Assembly: GCA_903830945.1 (NCBI GenBank)
Contig: CAIKVT010000013.1
Location: 20,900-84,899, forward strand
Reading direction: 5' to 3'
DNA from: an uncultured Elusimicrobia bacterium
GTDB lineage: Bacteria > Elusimicrobiota > Elusimicrobia > UBA1565 > UBA9628
Length of the DNA stretch: 64,000 nucleotides
Below the pieces are notes generated by a model. It had not been told where the DNA came from. It ran no database searches and worked only from the letters and a program-made list of their open reading frames with translations. Every line of letters begins with the position of its first letter. Positions within the stretch are counted from its first letter, which is position 1. Made by a program: the position numbers and the translations under genes. Shown here in pieces: positions 17,735 through 26,403 of the stretch.

Positions 17735-19123
17735 ATGCGCATCTCCCTCGCAGCATGCCTTCTCCTGTTGTCCGGCGTCTCCCGCGCCCAAGGGCCGGCT
17801 GAGACCCCGCTCGGCTACGTCGTCCGCGTCGACTCCGCCTCTATCATCCTCGATTTTACCGGGAAGAACGGTGCCGCCGCCGGCCAACCTTTCACGATCT
17901 TCAAGGAGGGTGAGGAACTCAAACACCCGGCCACCGGCGCGTCTTTAGGTCGCCTGGAGACCCCCGTGGCCGAAGGCATCCTACGCGAAGTTCTATCGAA
18001 CTATTCTATAGGGACTCTCCGCTCGTCCTCGGAGCCGGTCGCCGTCAAGATGCGTGCGCGCCTCAAGCCCCTGGCCGCGCCGCCCTCTCCGTACTCGGCA
18101 ACCGCGCCGCAGAGCTCCGATCAGGTGGCTCAAGTGGCGAAGTCTTTGGGTCTGACCGTCAAGCGCGAGCCGCGTTGGCGCGGCCCGGCCTTCGACTACC
18201 AGGCCACGGCGCTGGCCATCGGCGACTGCCTGGGAGACGGCAAGCGCGAGGCAGCTGTCTCAGACGGCCGCAAAGTCTACATCTACCCCTACCCGCCGGT
18301 CGATGCCAAGCCCATCGCCGAATTCTCGGCCCCGGGCACCGCTCCGCGGATATACTCCTTGGAGACCGCGGACCTCAACGGCAACGCCCGCGGTGAAGTC
18401 TTCGTCTCCTATTTCAACGATACTTTCAACCGATTCGAGACCAAGATCCTGGAGCTGGACCAAAAAGGAGCGCTCACGCAAGTCGCGGAACTCCCCTACT
18501 TGGTCCGAGGCTACCAGGATCTCAAGGGCGCGCGACGACTGGCGGCCCAACAGATCACGGAGGATGCCTCCTTCCCATTCGGTGCCATCTATCCCCTCGT
18601 CTATCAGGACGGCAAGTATGGTCCCGGCAAGCCGGCGGTGGACTTCCTCAAGCACAAGGTGGACTGGCTCTATGACTTCACCTTCCTGACCATGGACAAC
18701 AAACCGGCCACGATCGACGTGACCAACACCGAGCTCATCCGTGTGCGCTTTCCCAAGGGCTCCTGGAAGACCGCGGAGTCCTATGACCAGACCCCGAACC
18801 GGGTCCGATGGACAGGCGATCGCATGCTCCAGTTCCGGCCCGCCATGGCGGTGCGCTACGACGATAAGGGCTTCGCCGGACTCTACGCGGTCAAGAACAT
18901 CTCGGGCTACGGCGGGCTGGCCGGGGCCTTCGGCATCTTCGCCAGCGCCGAACTGCGCCGTCTGGACTGGACCGGCCTGAGCCTGGCCCCCGCCTGGGTG
19001 GCTGAGTTGGGAGGCTACTCCACGGCTCTGGCCTTGACCGCGCCCGCAGGCGGCCCCCAGGAACTAGCCGTCATGGTGGTGGGCACGGCTGGGCGATCCT
19101 CCATCTGGGCCTACGACCCCTGA
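17735..19123 (+). CDS. Exported FG-GAP/VCBS-like repeat protein
   Basis: A 462-residue protein with a signal peptide (MRISLAACLLLLSGVSRAQG). Residues ~25-110 form a small beta-rich domain (GYVVRVDSASIILDFTG, AAAGQPFTIFKEGEEL). From ~150 on, the sequence has FG-GAP-like blades with acidic loops: AIGDCLGDGKREAAVSDG and ETADLNGNARGEVFVSYFND, each followed by short beta strands. This points to a beta-propeller, usually a ligand- or surface-binding scaffold. It is the first gene of a ten-gene same-strand run. The following receiver gene starts 13 bases after its stop. Confidence 0.65.
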   Translation: MRISLAACLLLLSGVSRAQGPAETPLGYVVRVDSASIILDFTGKNGAAAGQPFTIFKEGEELKHPATGASLGRLETPVAEGILREVLSNYSIGTLRSSSEPVAVKMRARLKPLAAPPSPYSATAPQSSDQVAQVAKSLGLTVKREPRWRGPAFDYQATALAIGDCLGDGKREAAVSDGRKVYIYPYPPVDAKPIAEFSAPGTAPRIYSLETADLNGNARGEVFVSYFNDTFNRFETKILELDQKGALTQVAELPYLVRGYQDLKGARRLAAQQITEDASFPFGAIYPLVYQDGKYGPGKPAVDFLKHKVDWLYDFTFLTMDNKPATIDVTNTELIRVRFPKGSWKTAESYDQTPNRVRWTGDRMLQFRPAMAVRYDDKGFAGLYAVKNISGYGGLAGAFGIFASAELRRLDWTGLSLAPAWVAELGGYSTALALTAPAGGPQELAVMVVGTAGRSSIWAYDP

Positions 19124-19136
19124 ACTCGGACGCGCC

Positions 19137-19532
19137 ATGAAGCAGAAAAAAATCCTCATCGTCGACGACGACCCCTCCATCCGGGAGATCCTCTCGACGC
19201 AGCTCTCCCGCCTAAGCTTTCTAACCACGGTGGCCGCGGACGGCAAGGAGGCTGTAGAGCTCTTCAAATCCGACAACCCCGACCTGGTGCTCATGGACAT
19301 GATGATGCCGGTCCTCGACGGGCTGGCCGCCTGCCAGAAGATCCGCGCCCTGGAAAAAAAGGGGGAACGCGTGCCCATCCTGTTCTTGACCGCCCGAGGC
19401 ACCCGGCACGACCAGATCAGCTCGGCCTTATGCGGCGGCGACGATTTCATCACCAAGCCCATCAGCCTGCAGGAGCTGCGCGAGCGTGTGGAAGCCGCCC
19501 TGGCCCACACCAAGCACAAACCGGCCCCATGA
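19137..19532 (+). CDS. CheY-like single-domain response regulator
   Basis: A 131-residue receiver domain with no output domain. The acidic pocket (VDDDPS, residues 9-14), phosphoacceptor Asp54 (LVLMDMMMP), the Thr switch in ILFLTARG and the conserved Lys in FITKPISL are all present, so it should accept phosphate. It would act through protein contacts. No partner kinase is adjacent; the nearest in this window is the receiver-histidine kinase at 50.7-51.9 kb, which has its own receiver. It overlaps the next gene by ATGA. Confidence 0.92.
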   Translation: MKQKKILIVDDDPSIREILSTQLSRLSFLTTVAADGKEAVELFKSDNPDLVLMDMMMPVLDGLAACQKIRALEKKGERVPILFLTARGTRHDQISSALCGGDDFITKPISLQELRERVEAALAHTKHKPAP

Positions 19533-20575
19533 CGCACCGCGGCCTTGGCCTCGCCTTCCTGCTCCTGGCAGGCGGCGCTCACGCGGCGCCCGTCCCGACA
19601 ACGCCGTCCCCAATGACCCTCAAAAACAAGACCTTCGGGGTCCTATTGCTCGGATTCGGCGGGGGGCGGGACTGGCAGGACGCTCTCACGGCCATGACCA
19701 AGGCTTTCGCCCCTCAGTTCCCGCTCGCGTTCGCCGGGGACTCGGCAGACGTCAAGACCATCCAAAAAGCGGTGGACCAGCTTCAAGGCGCGCGGATCAA
19801 GAAGCTCGTCGTGATACCACTCTACGCCGCCTCGCGCTCTCCTCTCATGGAACAGACACGCTACCTCTTCGGCATCCGGCAGAACCCCGCTCCTGAGTTC
19901 TTCACAGCCGCGAATCTCCCCTCTGGATACATGATCATGCGCCGCGTCCAGATCCAAGGCAAGCTGCCCGTGGTCCTGACCTCGGCCCCGGATGACGATC
20001 CCCTGGTCGTCGACATCCTGACCTCCCGGGCCCTTAAACTCAGCAAGCATCCCGACAGCGAGGCCCTGGTCCTAGTCGGCCTGGCCCCGGCGGCAGCGCC
20101 CTTTGATGAGACGATCCTAGGCCAGGCTTCACGCCCTAAGCCGCCCGGGCTCGAGGATGAATATCACCAGCTGCTCACCTCTTTGGCCGAACGGATACGC
20201 GCCCGGGGCGCCTTCAAGTCGGCCCATGCCGCGGTCCTGCAGCCGTACGCCCAACACCAGTCCGACCGGGAGCATCACGATGAGGCGTTGCGCAAACTGG
20301 TCCGCGAGCTCAGCCGCAGCCAACGCATGCTCGTCGTCGCCTACGCGATGACCGGCGGAGAGGCCGCGCCCATCATCACACGCGCCCTGCAAGGCACGTT
20401 CATGCGTTTCAACGACAAGGGACTTCTGCCGGACGACCGCATGGTGAACTGGGTTGCCGACACGATCCGGCGAGGCGCAGCCTTGCCGGACATGCGAGTC
20501 TACAAGGACGCGGGCCGGCCCCTGCCCGGGACGGTCAAGCCGATGAGTGTCAAACTTTCGGGGATCTCCAAATGA
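19529..20575 (+). CDS. Exported CbiX-like (sirohydrochlorin chelatase fold) protein
   Basis: A 348-residue protein starting at an ATGA overlap with the receiver gene. A signal peptide (GLGLAFLLLAGGAHAAP) precedes two CbiX-like halves. The first half has FGVLLLGFGGGRDWQDAL and IKKLVVIPLYAASRSPLMEQ, closely matching the LLVGHGSR and VVVVPLFLxxGxHxxxD pattern of CbiX. The metal-binding histidine of LLVGHGS is phenylalanine here. CbiX enzymes insert Co2+ or Ni2+ into sirohydrochlorin in the cytoplasm. The export signal, altered residues and absence of cobalamin or siroheme genes argue against that role. Its stop overlaps thyX. Confidence 0.65.
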   Translation: MTHRGLGLAFLLLAGGAHAAPVPTTPSPMTLKNKTFGVLLLGFGGGRDWQDALTAMTKAFAPQFPLAFAGDSADVKTIQKAVDQLQGARIKKLVVIPLYAASRSPLMEQTRYLFGIRQNPAPEFFTAANLPSGYMIMRRVQIQGKLPVVLTSAPDDDPLVVDILTSRALKLSKHPDSEALVLVGLAPAAAPFDETILGQASRPKPPGLEDEYHQLLTSLAERIRARGAFKSAHAAVLQPYAQHQSDREHHDEALRKLVRELSRSQRMLVVAYAMTGGEAAPIITRALQGTFMRFNDKGLLPDDRMVNWVADTIRRGAALPDMRVYKDAGRPLPGTVKPMSVKLSGISK

Positions 20576-21348
20576 AAAGACACGCGCCTTCTGATGATGG
20601 AAAACACCTGCTCTCCAAGGTCGGCGCGCCCTTACGCGCCAACGTCCTCAACAAGGGCTTCGTGCGCTTGGTCGACGCCATGGGCGGCGATGCCGCGGTG
20701 GTCGACGCCGCGCGGGTATGCTACGACAGCCGCTCCAAAGGCGAGGCGCAAGACCGGCGCCTGATCGCCTACCTGATGACGCACGCGCACCTGACCCCCT
20801 TCGAACACGCGGTATTCAAGTTCCACGTGTCCACGCCGATCTTCGTGGCCCGCCAATGGTTCCGGCACCGCATGGCCTCATACAATGAGGTCTCGGGCCG
20901 GTATACCGAGATCAAGGACGAATTCTACATCCCGACGGTCTGGCGCGCCCAGGACGCGATCGACAAACAAGGATCGATCGCGGCGGCCAAACTCGACCAC
21001 AAAAAGCTCTCCGCCAAGCTCGCCGCCCAAGTCCGCTCGTCCATGGCCGCATATCGGGAGATGCTCGCAGCGGGCGTAGCCCGCGAGATGGCGCGCCTGG
21101 TCCTGCCCCTGAACCTCTACACGCAATTCTATTGGACGGTCAACTGCCGCAGCCTCATGAACTTCATCAGCCTGCGCGCCGACGAACACGCCCAGTGGGA
21201 GATGCAGCAGTATGCCCTGGCCCTGGCCGAGTTCTTCCGGCTGCGCATGCCCTGGACGTGGAAGGCGTTCCTGTCCCACGCATGGAAGGGCCGTAACCCG
21301 GCGTTAAGCGAGGCCGCCGCCGCGGGCCAAGCGGATGGCCAACCATGA
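20572..21348 (+). CDS. thyX: Flavin-dependent thymidylate synthase
   Basis: Converts dUMP to dTMP with methylenetetrahydrofolate, FAD and NADPH. The 258 residues contain the diagnostic ThyX motif RHRxxSxNExSxR as RHRMASYNEVSGR (residues 98-110), preceded by HLTPFEHAVFKFHV (dUMP/FAD site) and followed by NLYTQFYWTVNCRSLMNFISLR. It is fully intact. It overlaps its neighbours by ATGA at both ends, so it is translated within the run. With the dGTPase at 25.3 kb it places deoxynucleotide metabolism in this operon. Confidence 0.97.
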   Translation: MKRHAPSDDGKHLLSKVGAPLRANVLNKGFVRLVDAMGGDAAVVDAARVCYDSRSKGEAQDRRLIAYLMTHAHLTPFEHAVFKFHVSTPIFVARQWFRHRMASYNEVSGRYTEIKDEFYIPTVWRAQDAIDKQGSIAAAKLDHKKLSAKLAAQVRSSMAAYREMLAAGVAREMARLVLPLNLYTQFYWTVNCRSLMNFISLRADEHAQWEMQQYALALAEFFRLRMPWTWKAFLSHAWKGRNPALSEAAAAGQADGQP

Positions 21349-22328
21349 TCCGAGCCGCCCTCCTCGCCGCGCTCTGCGCCGTCCCCGCCTTCAGCCAACA
21401 GGCCGGTGTCGTGCACCGGGGGACCATCGACCAGGTGGTCGGCGTCGTCGGCACCGTACTCCCGGTCGACATCTTCCGGATCAAGTCCACCATCGAAGGC
21501 CGCGCCGAACAGGTCTGGACCAGCACAGGGGACTGGGTGGGCCCGGACCAGGACCTGGGCGTCCTCGTCAATAAGGAGTTCGCCGCGCTCAACGACGCGC
21601 GAGAAAGCACGTCCTCGTCCATCCTCAAGGACCGCTGGAAAACAGTCTACCAGCCCACCCGTCTGCACTGCCCCTCTCCCTGTTACATCCTCAAGGCATT
21701 CGCGCGCTCCAATGTCTGGGTCAAACCCAGGGCCGTGCTCTTCGAGGCCGCGGCCCACCTGCGCATGACGGGTCGGGTGCGACCCGAGGAAGCGCACCTC
21801 GTACGCGATGGGATGACGCTGCGATACTGGTCCCTAAAGGACCCCAAGACGCGCTTCAGCACGAAGATCGTCCACTACCTGCGCGACAACCAAGGCCTAA
21901 AAATCCAACCCGGCGGGACCTTCACGCTGGACCTGGCCATGAGACCGGAGCATTTCTTCCCGCCTGGGACGGAATGGGCGGGCATCGTGGTCCCCACCAA
22001 GAAAGAAAACGTGCTGATGGTACCCACCAACGCCCTCATCCGGTTCGGCGACGATGTCTATCTGCCGGTCAAGGTCTCCACCGGCATCACCACGCCGGAC
22101 TGGACGGAACTAAGCGCCGGGGCGGAAGAGCGGCGCCCCTTCCTCAACCTCTCGGACGCGCAACTGCGCCAGGCACAGCGGCATAAGATGGAGGCCGACC
22201 TCTCCATCCCAACACCAAGCGGAGAAGAGGAGGCTCCCCCCGCCGAAGACTCCCCAAAGCCCCGGCGCAGCCAAAGCTCGCTGCGCGAACCGGACTCCAA
22301 CCTGGGCGAGGACCCTTATTCCGAGTGA
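21345..22328 (+). CDS. Exported membrane-fusion/adaptor-like protein
   Basis: A 327-residue protein with a signal peptide (MIRAALLAALCAVPAFSQQ). Residues ~35-75 (VDIFRIKSTIEGRAEQVWTS, then GDWVGPDQDLGVLVN) resemble the lipoyl-like half-motif of periplasmic adaptor proteins. IVVPTKKENVLMVPTNALIRFGDDVYLPVKV resembles the membrane-proximal domain of RND-type adaptors. The long coiled-coil hairpin is missing and no pump gene is adjacent. The C-terminal ~50 residues are Pro/Glu/Ser-rich. The start overlaps the thyX stop. The adaptor resemblance is suggestive only. Confidence 0.55.
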   Translation: MIRAALLAALCAVPAFSQQAGVVHRGTIDQVVGVVGTVLPVDIFRIKSTIEGRAEQVWTSTGDWVGPDQDLGVLVNKEFAALNDARESTSSSILKDRWKTVYQPTRLHCPSPCYILKAFARSNVWVKPRAVLFEAAAHLRMTGRVRPEEAHLVRDGMTLRYWSLKDPKTRFSTKIVHYLRDNQGLKIQPGGTFTLDLAMRPEHFFPPGTEWAGIVVPTKKENVLMVPTNALIRFGDDVYLPVKVSTGITTPDWTELSAGAEERRPFLNLSDAQLRQAQRHKMEADLSIPTPSGEEEAPPAEDSPKPRRSQSSLREPDSNLGEDPYSE

Positions 22329-22377
22329 CGCCGGCCCCCTCGCCATCTTTGCGCTCACCAACGGAGGCTTGCCTATC

Positions 22378-23328
22378 ATGACCACGAGAACGTTCCATCT
22401 GCGCGATGCTGAAGAGGCCATGACGATCCTGGGAGAGCAGGATTCTCACCTCAGGCAGATGGAGGCGGACTACGGAGTCAAGCTGATACTGAGCCAGAAG
22501 CCGGACAGCGGAGCCCTGAGTCTGCTGGTGCGCGGCAGCCCGGCCCGTGTGCAGAAATCCGGGCGCTTCATCCGCTCCCGCATCGAATCCGTGCGCACGA
22601 CCGCGCGGGAGCATCCGGGCCGCGCGCATCACATCACGCAAGCCGCGCCCCCCCTGCCTCACGACGCGATCGTGCGCGCCCACAACGGCCGGGCAGTCAT
22701 ACCACGCACGCCGAACCAAAAGCAATATGTGGAGGCTATCCAGAACCACGAGCTAGCCTTCGGCATCGGGCCGGCCGGCACGGGCAAGACCTTTTTAGCC
22801 GTAGCCTGCGCCCTGCGCGCCCTGGAATCACGTCAGGTCCAACGCATCATCTTAAGCCGTCCGGTTGTCGAGGCCGGGGAGCGACTGGGGTTCTTGCCCG
22901 GCGACTTCCTGGAGAAGGTGAACCCCTATCTGCGGCCGCTCTACGACGCCTTCCACTGCATGATCGGGCCGGAGCGCTTCCGCGCCTGGCGCGAGGCGGA
23001 CATCATCGAGATCGTGCCCTTGGCATACATGCGCGGCCGGACTTTCAACGACGCCTTCATCGTGCTCGACGAAGCGCAGAACACGACCTTGAGCCAGATC
23101 AAGATGGCCCTCACGCGCCTGGGCGAGGGCTCGCGCATGGTGGTGACGGGTGATATCACGCAGACGGACTTGGCCGAGGGCACGGCCTCGGGCCTGGTGC
23201 GAGTAATTGATATCCTGAAGTGTGTCGAAGGCGTGGCCTTCCACCACCTGACCGAGGCGGACGTGATCCGGCACCCCTTGGTGCGCAAGGTCATCAAGGC
23301 CTTCGCTAAATGGGAACGAGGCGAATGA
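22378..23328 (+). CDS. phoH: PhoH-like ATPase
   Basis: A 316-residue cytoplasmic ATPase of the PhoH/YbeZ family, which works with YbeY in rRNA and ribosome quality control. Walker A is GPAGTGKT (131-138), Walker B is FIVLDEAQN (227-235), with ILSRPVVEAGERLGFLPGD and TGDITQTDL as further family motifs. The N-terminal ~80 residues form a KH-like region. ATG 22378 is chosen over a TTG at 22369 because GGAGG ends ten bases before it. It overlaps ybeY by ATGA, the conserved PhoH-YbeY order. Confidence 0.95.
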   Translation: MTTRTFHLRDAEEAMTILGEQDSHLRQMEADYGVKLILSQKPDSGALSLLVRGSPARVQKSGRFIRSRIESVRTTAREHPGRAHHITQAAPPLPHDAIVRAHNGRAVIPRTPNQKQYVEAIQNHELAFGIGPAGTGKTFLAVACALRALESRQVQRIILSRPVVEAGERLGFLPGDFLEKVNPYLRPLYDAFHCMIGPERFRAWREADIIEIVPLAYMRGRTFNDAFIVLDEAQNTTLSQIKMALTRLGEGSRMVVTGDITQTDLAEGTASGLVRVIDILKCVEGVAFHHLTEADVIRHPLVRKVIKAFAKWERGE

Positions 23329-23792
23329 CCATACGGGTCTTCGGAACATCGCGCCTGCCGACCTCGGCCCGTAAGCCGCGTGATATCATCCACGTCTGCC
23401 GACTTGTTCTCAAAAACGAAAAAGCTGAATCGGAAGGGGAACTCAACGTGGTGTTTTTGGACCGACGCCGGATGCGCCTCTTGAACAAGCGCTTCCTGGA
23501 CCGCAGCCACGACACGGACGTCATCGCCTTCAACTACACGGAGGATCCAGGGCCGGTCAAAGGCGTGAAGCCTTTCGGGGACATCTTCATCTCGGCCTTC
23601 CAGGCGCGCCAGCAGGCCGCCCAGCAGACCCATCCGGTACTAGCCGAAGTCCTCTTCCTGACGGCCCATGGGATTCTACACCTCTTGGGCTACGACGATT
23701 CCACCGCCCGCCAGCGCGCCGTGATGTTTCGCAAACAAGAAAGCGCCCTGCGAGCCGGGTCTCTCCGCAGAGGTGCCGCCCGCCGCAGATAA
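23325..23792 (+). CDS. ybeY: Endoribonuclease YbeY (rRNA maturation)
   Basis: A 155-residue zinc-dependent endoribonuclease for 16S rRNA 3' end maturation and ribosome quality control. The sequence has NVVFLDRRRMRLLNKRFLDR and DTDVIAFNY, then FGDIFIS, the usual YbeY core. The metal motif reads HGILHLLGYDD (115-125): the first two histidines are present, but the third ligand, usually His in HGxLHLxGxDH, is Asp. Asp at this place is chemically able to bind zinc. The start is set by the ATGA overlap with phoH. Confidence 0.93.
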   Translation: MTIRVFGTSRLPTSARKPRDIIHVCRLVLKNEKAESEGELNVVFLDRRRMRLLNKRFLDRSHDTDVIAFNYTEDPGPVKGVKPFGDIFISAFQARQQAAQQTHPVLAEVLFLTAHGILHLLGYDDSTARQRAVMFRKQESALRAGSLRRGAARRR

Positions 23793-23795
23793 GGC

Positions 23796-25256
23796 ATGGA
23801 GCCCCGCCGAGCGCGTGACTGGCGATCAGTCGATCTGGTCCTGCAAGGTGGCGCCTGTCTATTATGCGGTCTCGTCCTCTTGGAGCTGTTCTCCGGATGG
23901 GCCGACCCCGACGAGATGGAGCATGCCCATGCAGCCTGGCTGCTGGCGCAGGGCCAAATACCTTACATTGATTTCTTCGAGAGCCATCTACCCGGACTGT
24001 GGCGCCTCCTGCGCCCGTTCTACACGGCTTTCCCGACTGGCGGCCCCGGAGTCCTTTTCTGGGGACGCGGCATCGCGGCGCTGGCGCTCTTCGGCTCGAC
24101 TTACTGCATCTTCGATATCGCCGAGCGCCTGCATTCCCGCCGCTGCGCCTGGCTCGCGCTCGACATCTGGCTGCCTTTCAGCATCGCCTCCCGCGCCTTG
24201 CAGATCCGGCCGGAGATGCCGGCCAGTATCTGCGCGTTAGCCTCACTATGGGCCTTACGCACTCGACTATTGGCGCCGGGCCACAGACCCGACAGCCGCT
24301 GGATCGCCGGATCGGGCCTACTCTGCGGCTTAGCCATGTATTTCTCCCCCCGCACCGGCTTCCTGGCAGCCGGCATCTTCCTGACGCATCTCCGGGAGCT
24401 GGACATGCGTCAGCGCTGTACATGGCTGACCCTGGCCGCAGCAGGACCCCTGGCGGCGGTCGCTGAAGTGGGCTGGCACGACCTGCTCAAGTGGATCGTG
24501 CATTTCAACAGCCACCAAGGGCCGCCTTTCTCGGTCTGGCACGCCTTAGGGCTGGCGCCCCACGGCTGGATCCTTCTAGCCGCCGCCGTCCTGGGCCTGT
24601 GGAGCTGGATCGACCATGCGTCGGCCCGGACACGCGGGCTCGCCTTGATCTACGGCCTGGGTCTGGCACCGGTCGTGTTCCTCGAACAGTTGCCCTACCC
24701 GCAAGCCTTCGCCTGCATTTTCCCCTTGGCCGCGATCCTGCTGGCCAGGCATCTGGTGGCCTTATTTGAGAAGTCGCGCGCCTGGGCGATTCTTGGCGCT
24801 CTGGAGCTCGCCGTGCTGGCAATCTGGCCCGCCGTGCAGGCCAAGGTGTTGCCTGGATCTTTTCTGCATTTCGAGAAGTCCCTATTCTGGCAAGTCCAAC
24901 AAAAAAGCTATCTGTGCCGCCGACTGCGAGGCGAGTGCGTCCTCATGCCGCCACCCTATCATCCCATCGGCCTGCCGGATGCTTCATTCTATTGGGTGGG
25001 CCTGGAGTATCTGGAGAAGATGCGCATGCCTGACATGAAGCACCATTTCCTCTCCGATTTCCAAGAGCGCCGGCCTATACTGGTCTTCGTCCCATATATT
25101 GAGCTGATGTCGAGGATGGAGCCGGACAGCGGCTTAAGAGAGTTCATTCAGCGCCGATATCGCCCGTTCTCAAAGGATTTCCTATGTCGGAAGGATTCCG
25201 CGTCTACGCTCGACCTGCCTGAGCCCCAGGACTCCGCAGGCAAAAAGCTAAAATAA
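23796..25256 (+). CDS. GT39-like polytopic membrane protein
   Basis: A 486-residue membrane protein with about ten hydrophobic segments. The first periplasmic loop carries GWADPDEMEHAHAAWLLAQG, matching the acidic D-E motif used by PMT/ArnT-type glycosyltransferases to bind metal and polyprenyl-phosphate sugar, followed by QIPYIDFFESHLPGLW. The C-terminal ~100 residues form a soluble tail. It probably transfers a sugar or acts on a lipid-linked donor; acceptor and sugar are unknown. It starts three bases after ybeY. Confidence 0.75.
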   Translation: MEPRRARDWRSVDLVLQGGACLLCGLVLLELFSGWADPDEMEHAHAAWLLAQGQIPYIDFFESHLPGLWRLLRPFYTAFPTGGPGVLFWGRGIAALALFGSTYCIFDIAERLHSRRCAWLALDIWLPFSIASRALQIRPEMPASICALASLWALRTRLLAPGHRPDSRWIAGSGLLCGLAMYFSPRTGFLAAGIFLTHLRELDMRQRCTWLTLAAAGPLAAVAEVGWHDLLKWIVHFNSHQGPPFSVWHALGLAPHGWILLAAAVLGLWSWIDHASARTRGLALIYGLGLAPVVFLEQLPYPQAFACIFPLAAILLARHLVALFEKSRAWAILGALELAVLAIWPAVQAKVLPGSFLHFEKSLFWQVQQKSYLCRRLRGECVLMPPPYHPIGLPDASFYWVGLEYLEKMRMPDMKHHFLSDFQERRPILVFVPYIELMSRMEPDSGLREFIQRRYRPFSKDFLCRKDSASTLDLPEPQDSAGKKLK

Positions 25257-25260
25257 AACA

Positions 25261-26400
25261 ATGCGCAACCCCCTACCCGACGAAGTCTACCTGCGCCGCA
25301 CCAAGCCGGTGTCGCCCGACATCCGCGCCGAATACTTCCGCGACCAGACCAAGATCATCCACTCCTATCCCTTCCGCCGCCTCAAACACAAAGCCCAGGT
25401 CTTCTACGCCCCGGACAACGACCACATCTGCACGCGCATGGAGCACGTCCTCCACGTCGCCACCATCGCAGCGACCATCTGCCGGGGCCTGAATCTCTCC
25501 GGTCAGGACTGGGCCCTCGACACCGAGCTGGCTTATGCTATCGGCCTCGGCCACGACCTGGGCCACGCCCCCTTCGGTCATGAGGGCGAGAAGGAACTGG
25601 CCGCCAAGCTCGGCGCGCCCAAGGCCTTCATGCATGAACTCAACAGCTACCGCGTCGTAGAGCACCTTGCCAACCACGGCCAGGGCCTCAACCTCACCTA
25701 TGCGGTCAAAGACGGCATCATCTGCCACAACGGCGAGGACTTCGACCAGAACGCGCTCAAGCCCTCGCCTTCGCCCAACGACCTCGAAAACATCCGCGAG
25801 CGCTCCTACATGCCCTGCACCTATGAAGGCTGCATCGTGCGCCTCTCCGACCGCATCGCCTACCTGGGCCGAGACGTTGAGGACGCCATCACGGCCGGCT
25901 TCATTATTAAGGCCGACCTGCCCCCGCGCGCGGCCAAGGCCCTGGGCGAGTCCAACACGGACATCATCAGCACCCTCATCGCCGACGTCGTCGCGACCTC
26001 GACGCGGGCGGAGGCCGTGGGCTTCTCCCCGGAAGCTCACGCCATGGTCCTGGAACAAGGCCGGTTCAACTACGAGCGCATCTACTACCACCCCCGACTG
26101 GTCAAGTTCCGCCGCCATATACGCGCCGTCATCCACAGCCTCTTCGACTACTTCATGGAGCTCTTCGCCAAGCACGGCACAGATTTCGCGGCCTATGCCG
26201 CCATGGACTTCGAGGTTGACCGCAACTTCGGCCACTACATCGAGCAGTTGCGCGTCGTGTACGAGACGGAAGGCTTCCCGCCCAAGGCCATCGTCACGGA
26301 CTACATCGCGGGCATGACCGACAGCTTCGCCTTGGAGTGCATGCGCCAGATCTCCCTGCCCGTGCCCCTCCACTTCCCCAGAGGCGGCAAGCCGGTCTGA
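25261..26400 (+). CDS. dgt: Deoxyguanosinetriphosphate triphosphohydrolase-like HD protein
   Basis: Hydrolyses dNTPs (classically dGTP) to nucleoside and triphosphate. The 379-residue protein has the N-terminal DIRAEYFRDQTKIIHSYPFRRLKHKAQV motif of dNTPases and a complete HD metal site: the H of RMEHVLHV, then GLGHDLGHAPFGHEGE. VRLSDRIAYLGRDVEDAI provides the last conserved Asp. It follows the GT39-like gene by four bases and belongs to the same run as thyX. Confidence 0.92.
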   Translation: MRNPLPDEVYLRRTKPVSPDIRAEYFRDQTKIIHSYPFRRLKHKAQVFYAPDNDHICTRMEHVLHVATIAATICRGLNLSGQDWALDTELAYAIGLGHDLGHAPFGHEGEKELAAKLGAPKAFMHELNSYRVVEHLANHGQGLNLTYAVKDGIICHNGEDFDQNALKPSPSPNDLENIRERSYMPCTYEGCIVRLSDRIAYLGRDVEDAITAGFIIKADLPPRAAKALGESNTDIISTLIADVVATSTRAEAVGFSPEAHAMVLEQGRFNYERIYYHPRLVKFRRHIRAVIHSLFDYFMELFAKHGTDFAAYAAMDFEVDRNFGHYIEQLRVVYETEGFPPKAIVTDYIAGMTDSFALECMRQISLPVPLHFPRGGKPV

Positions 26401-26403
26401 TCT

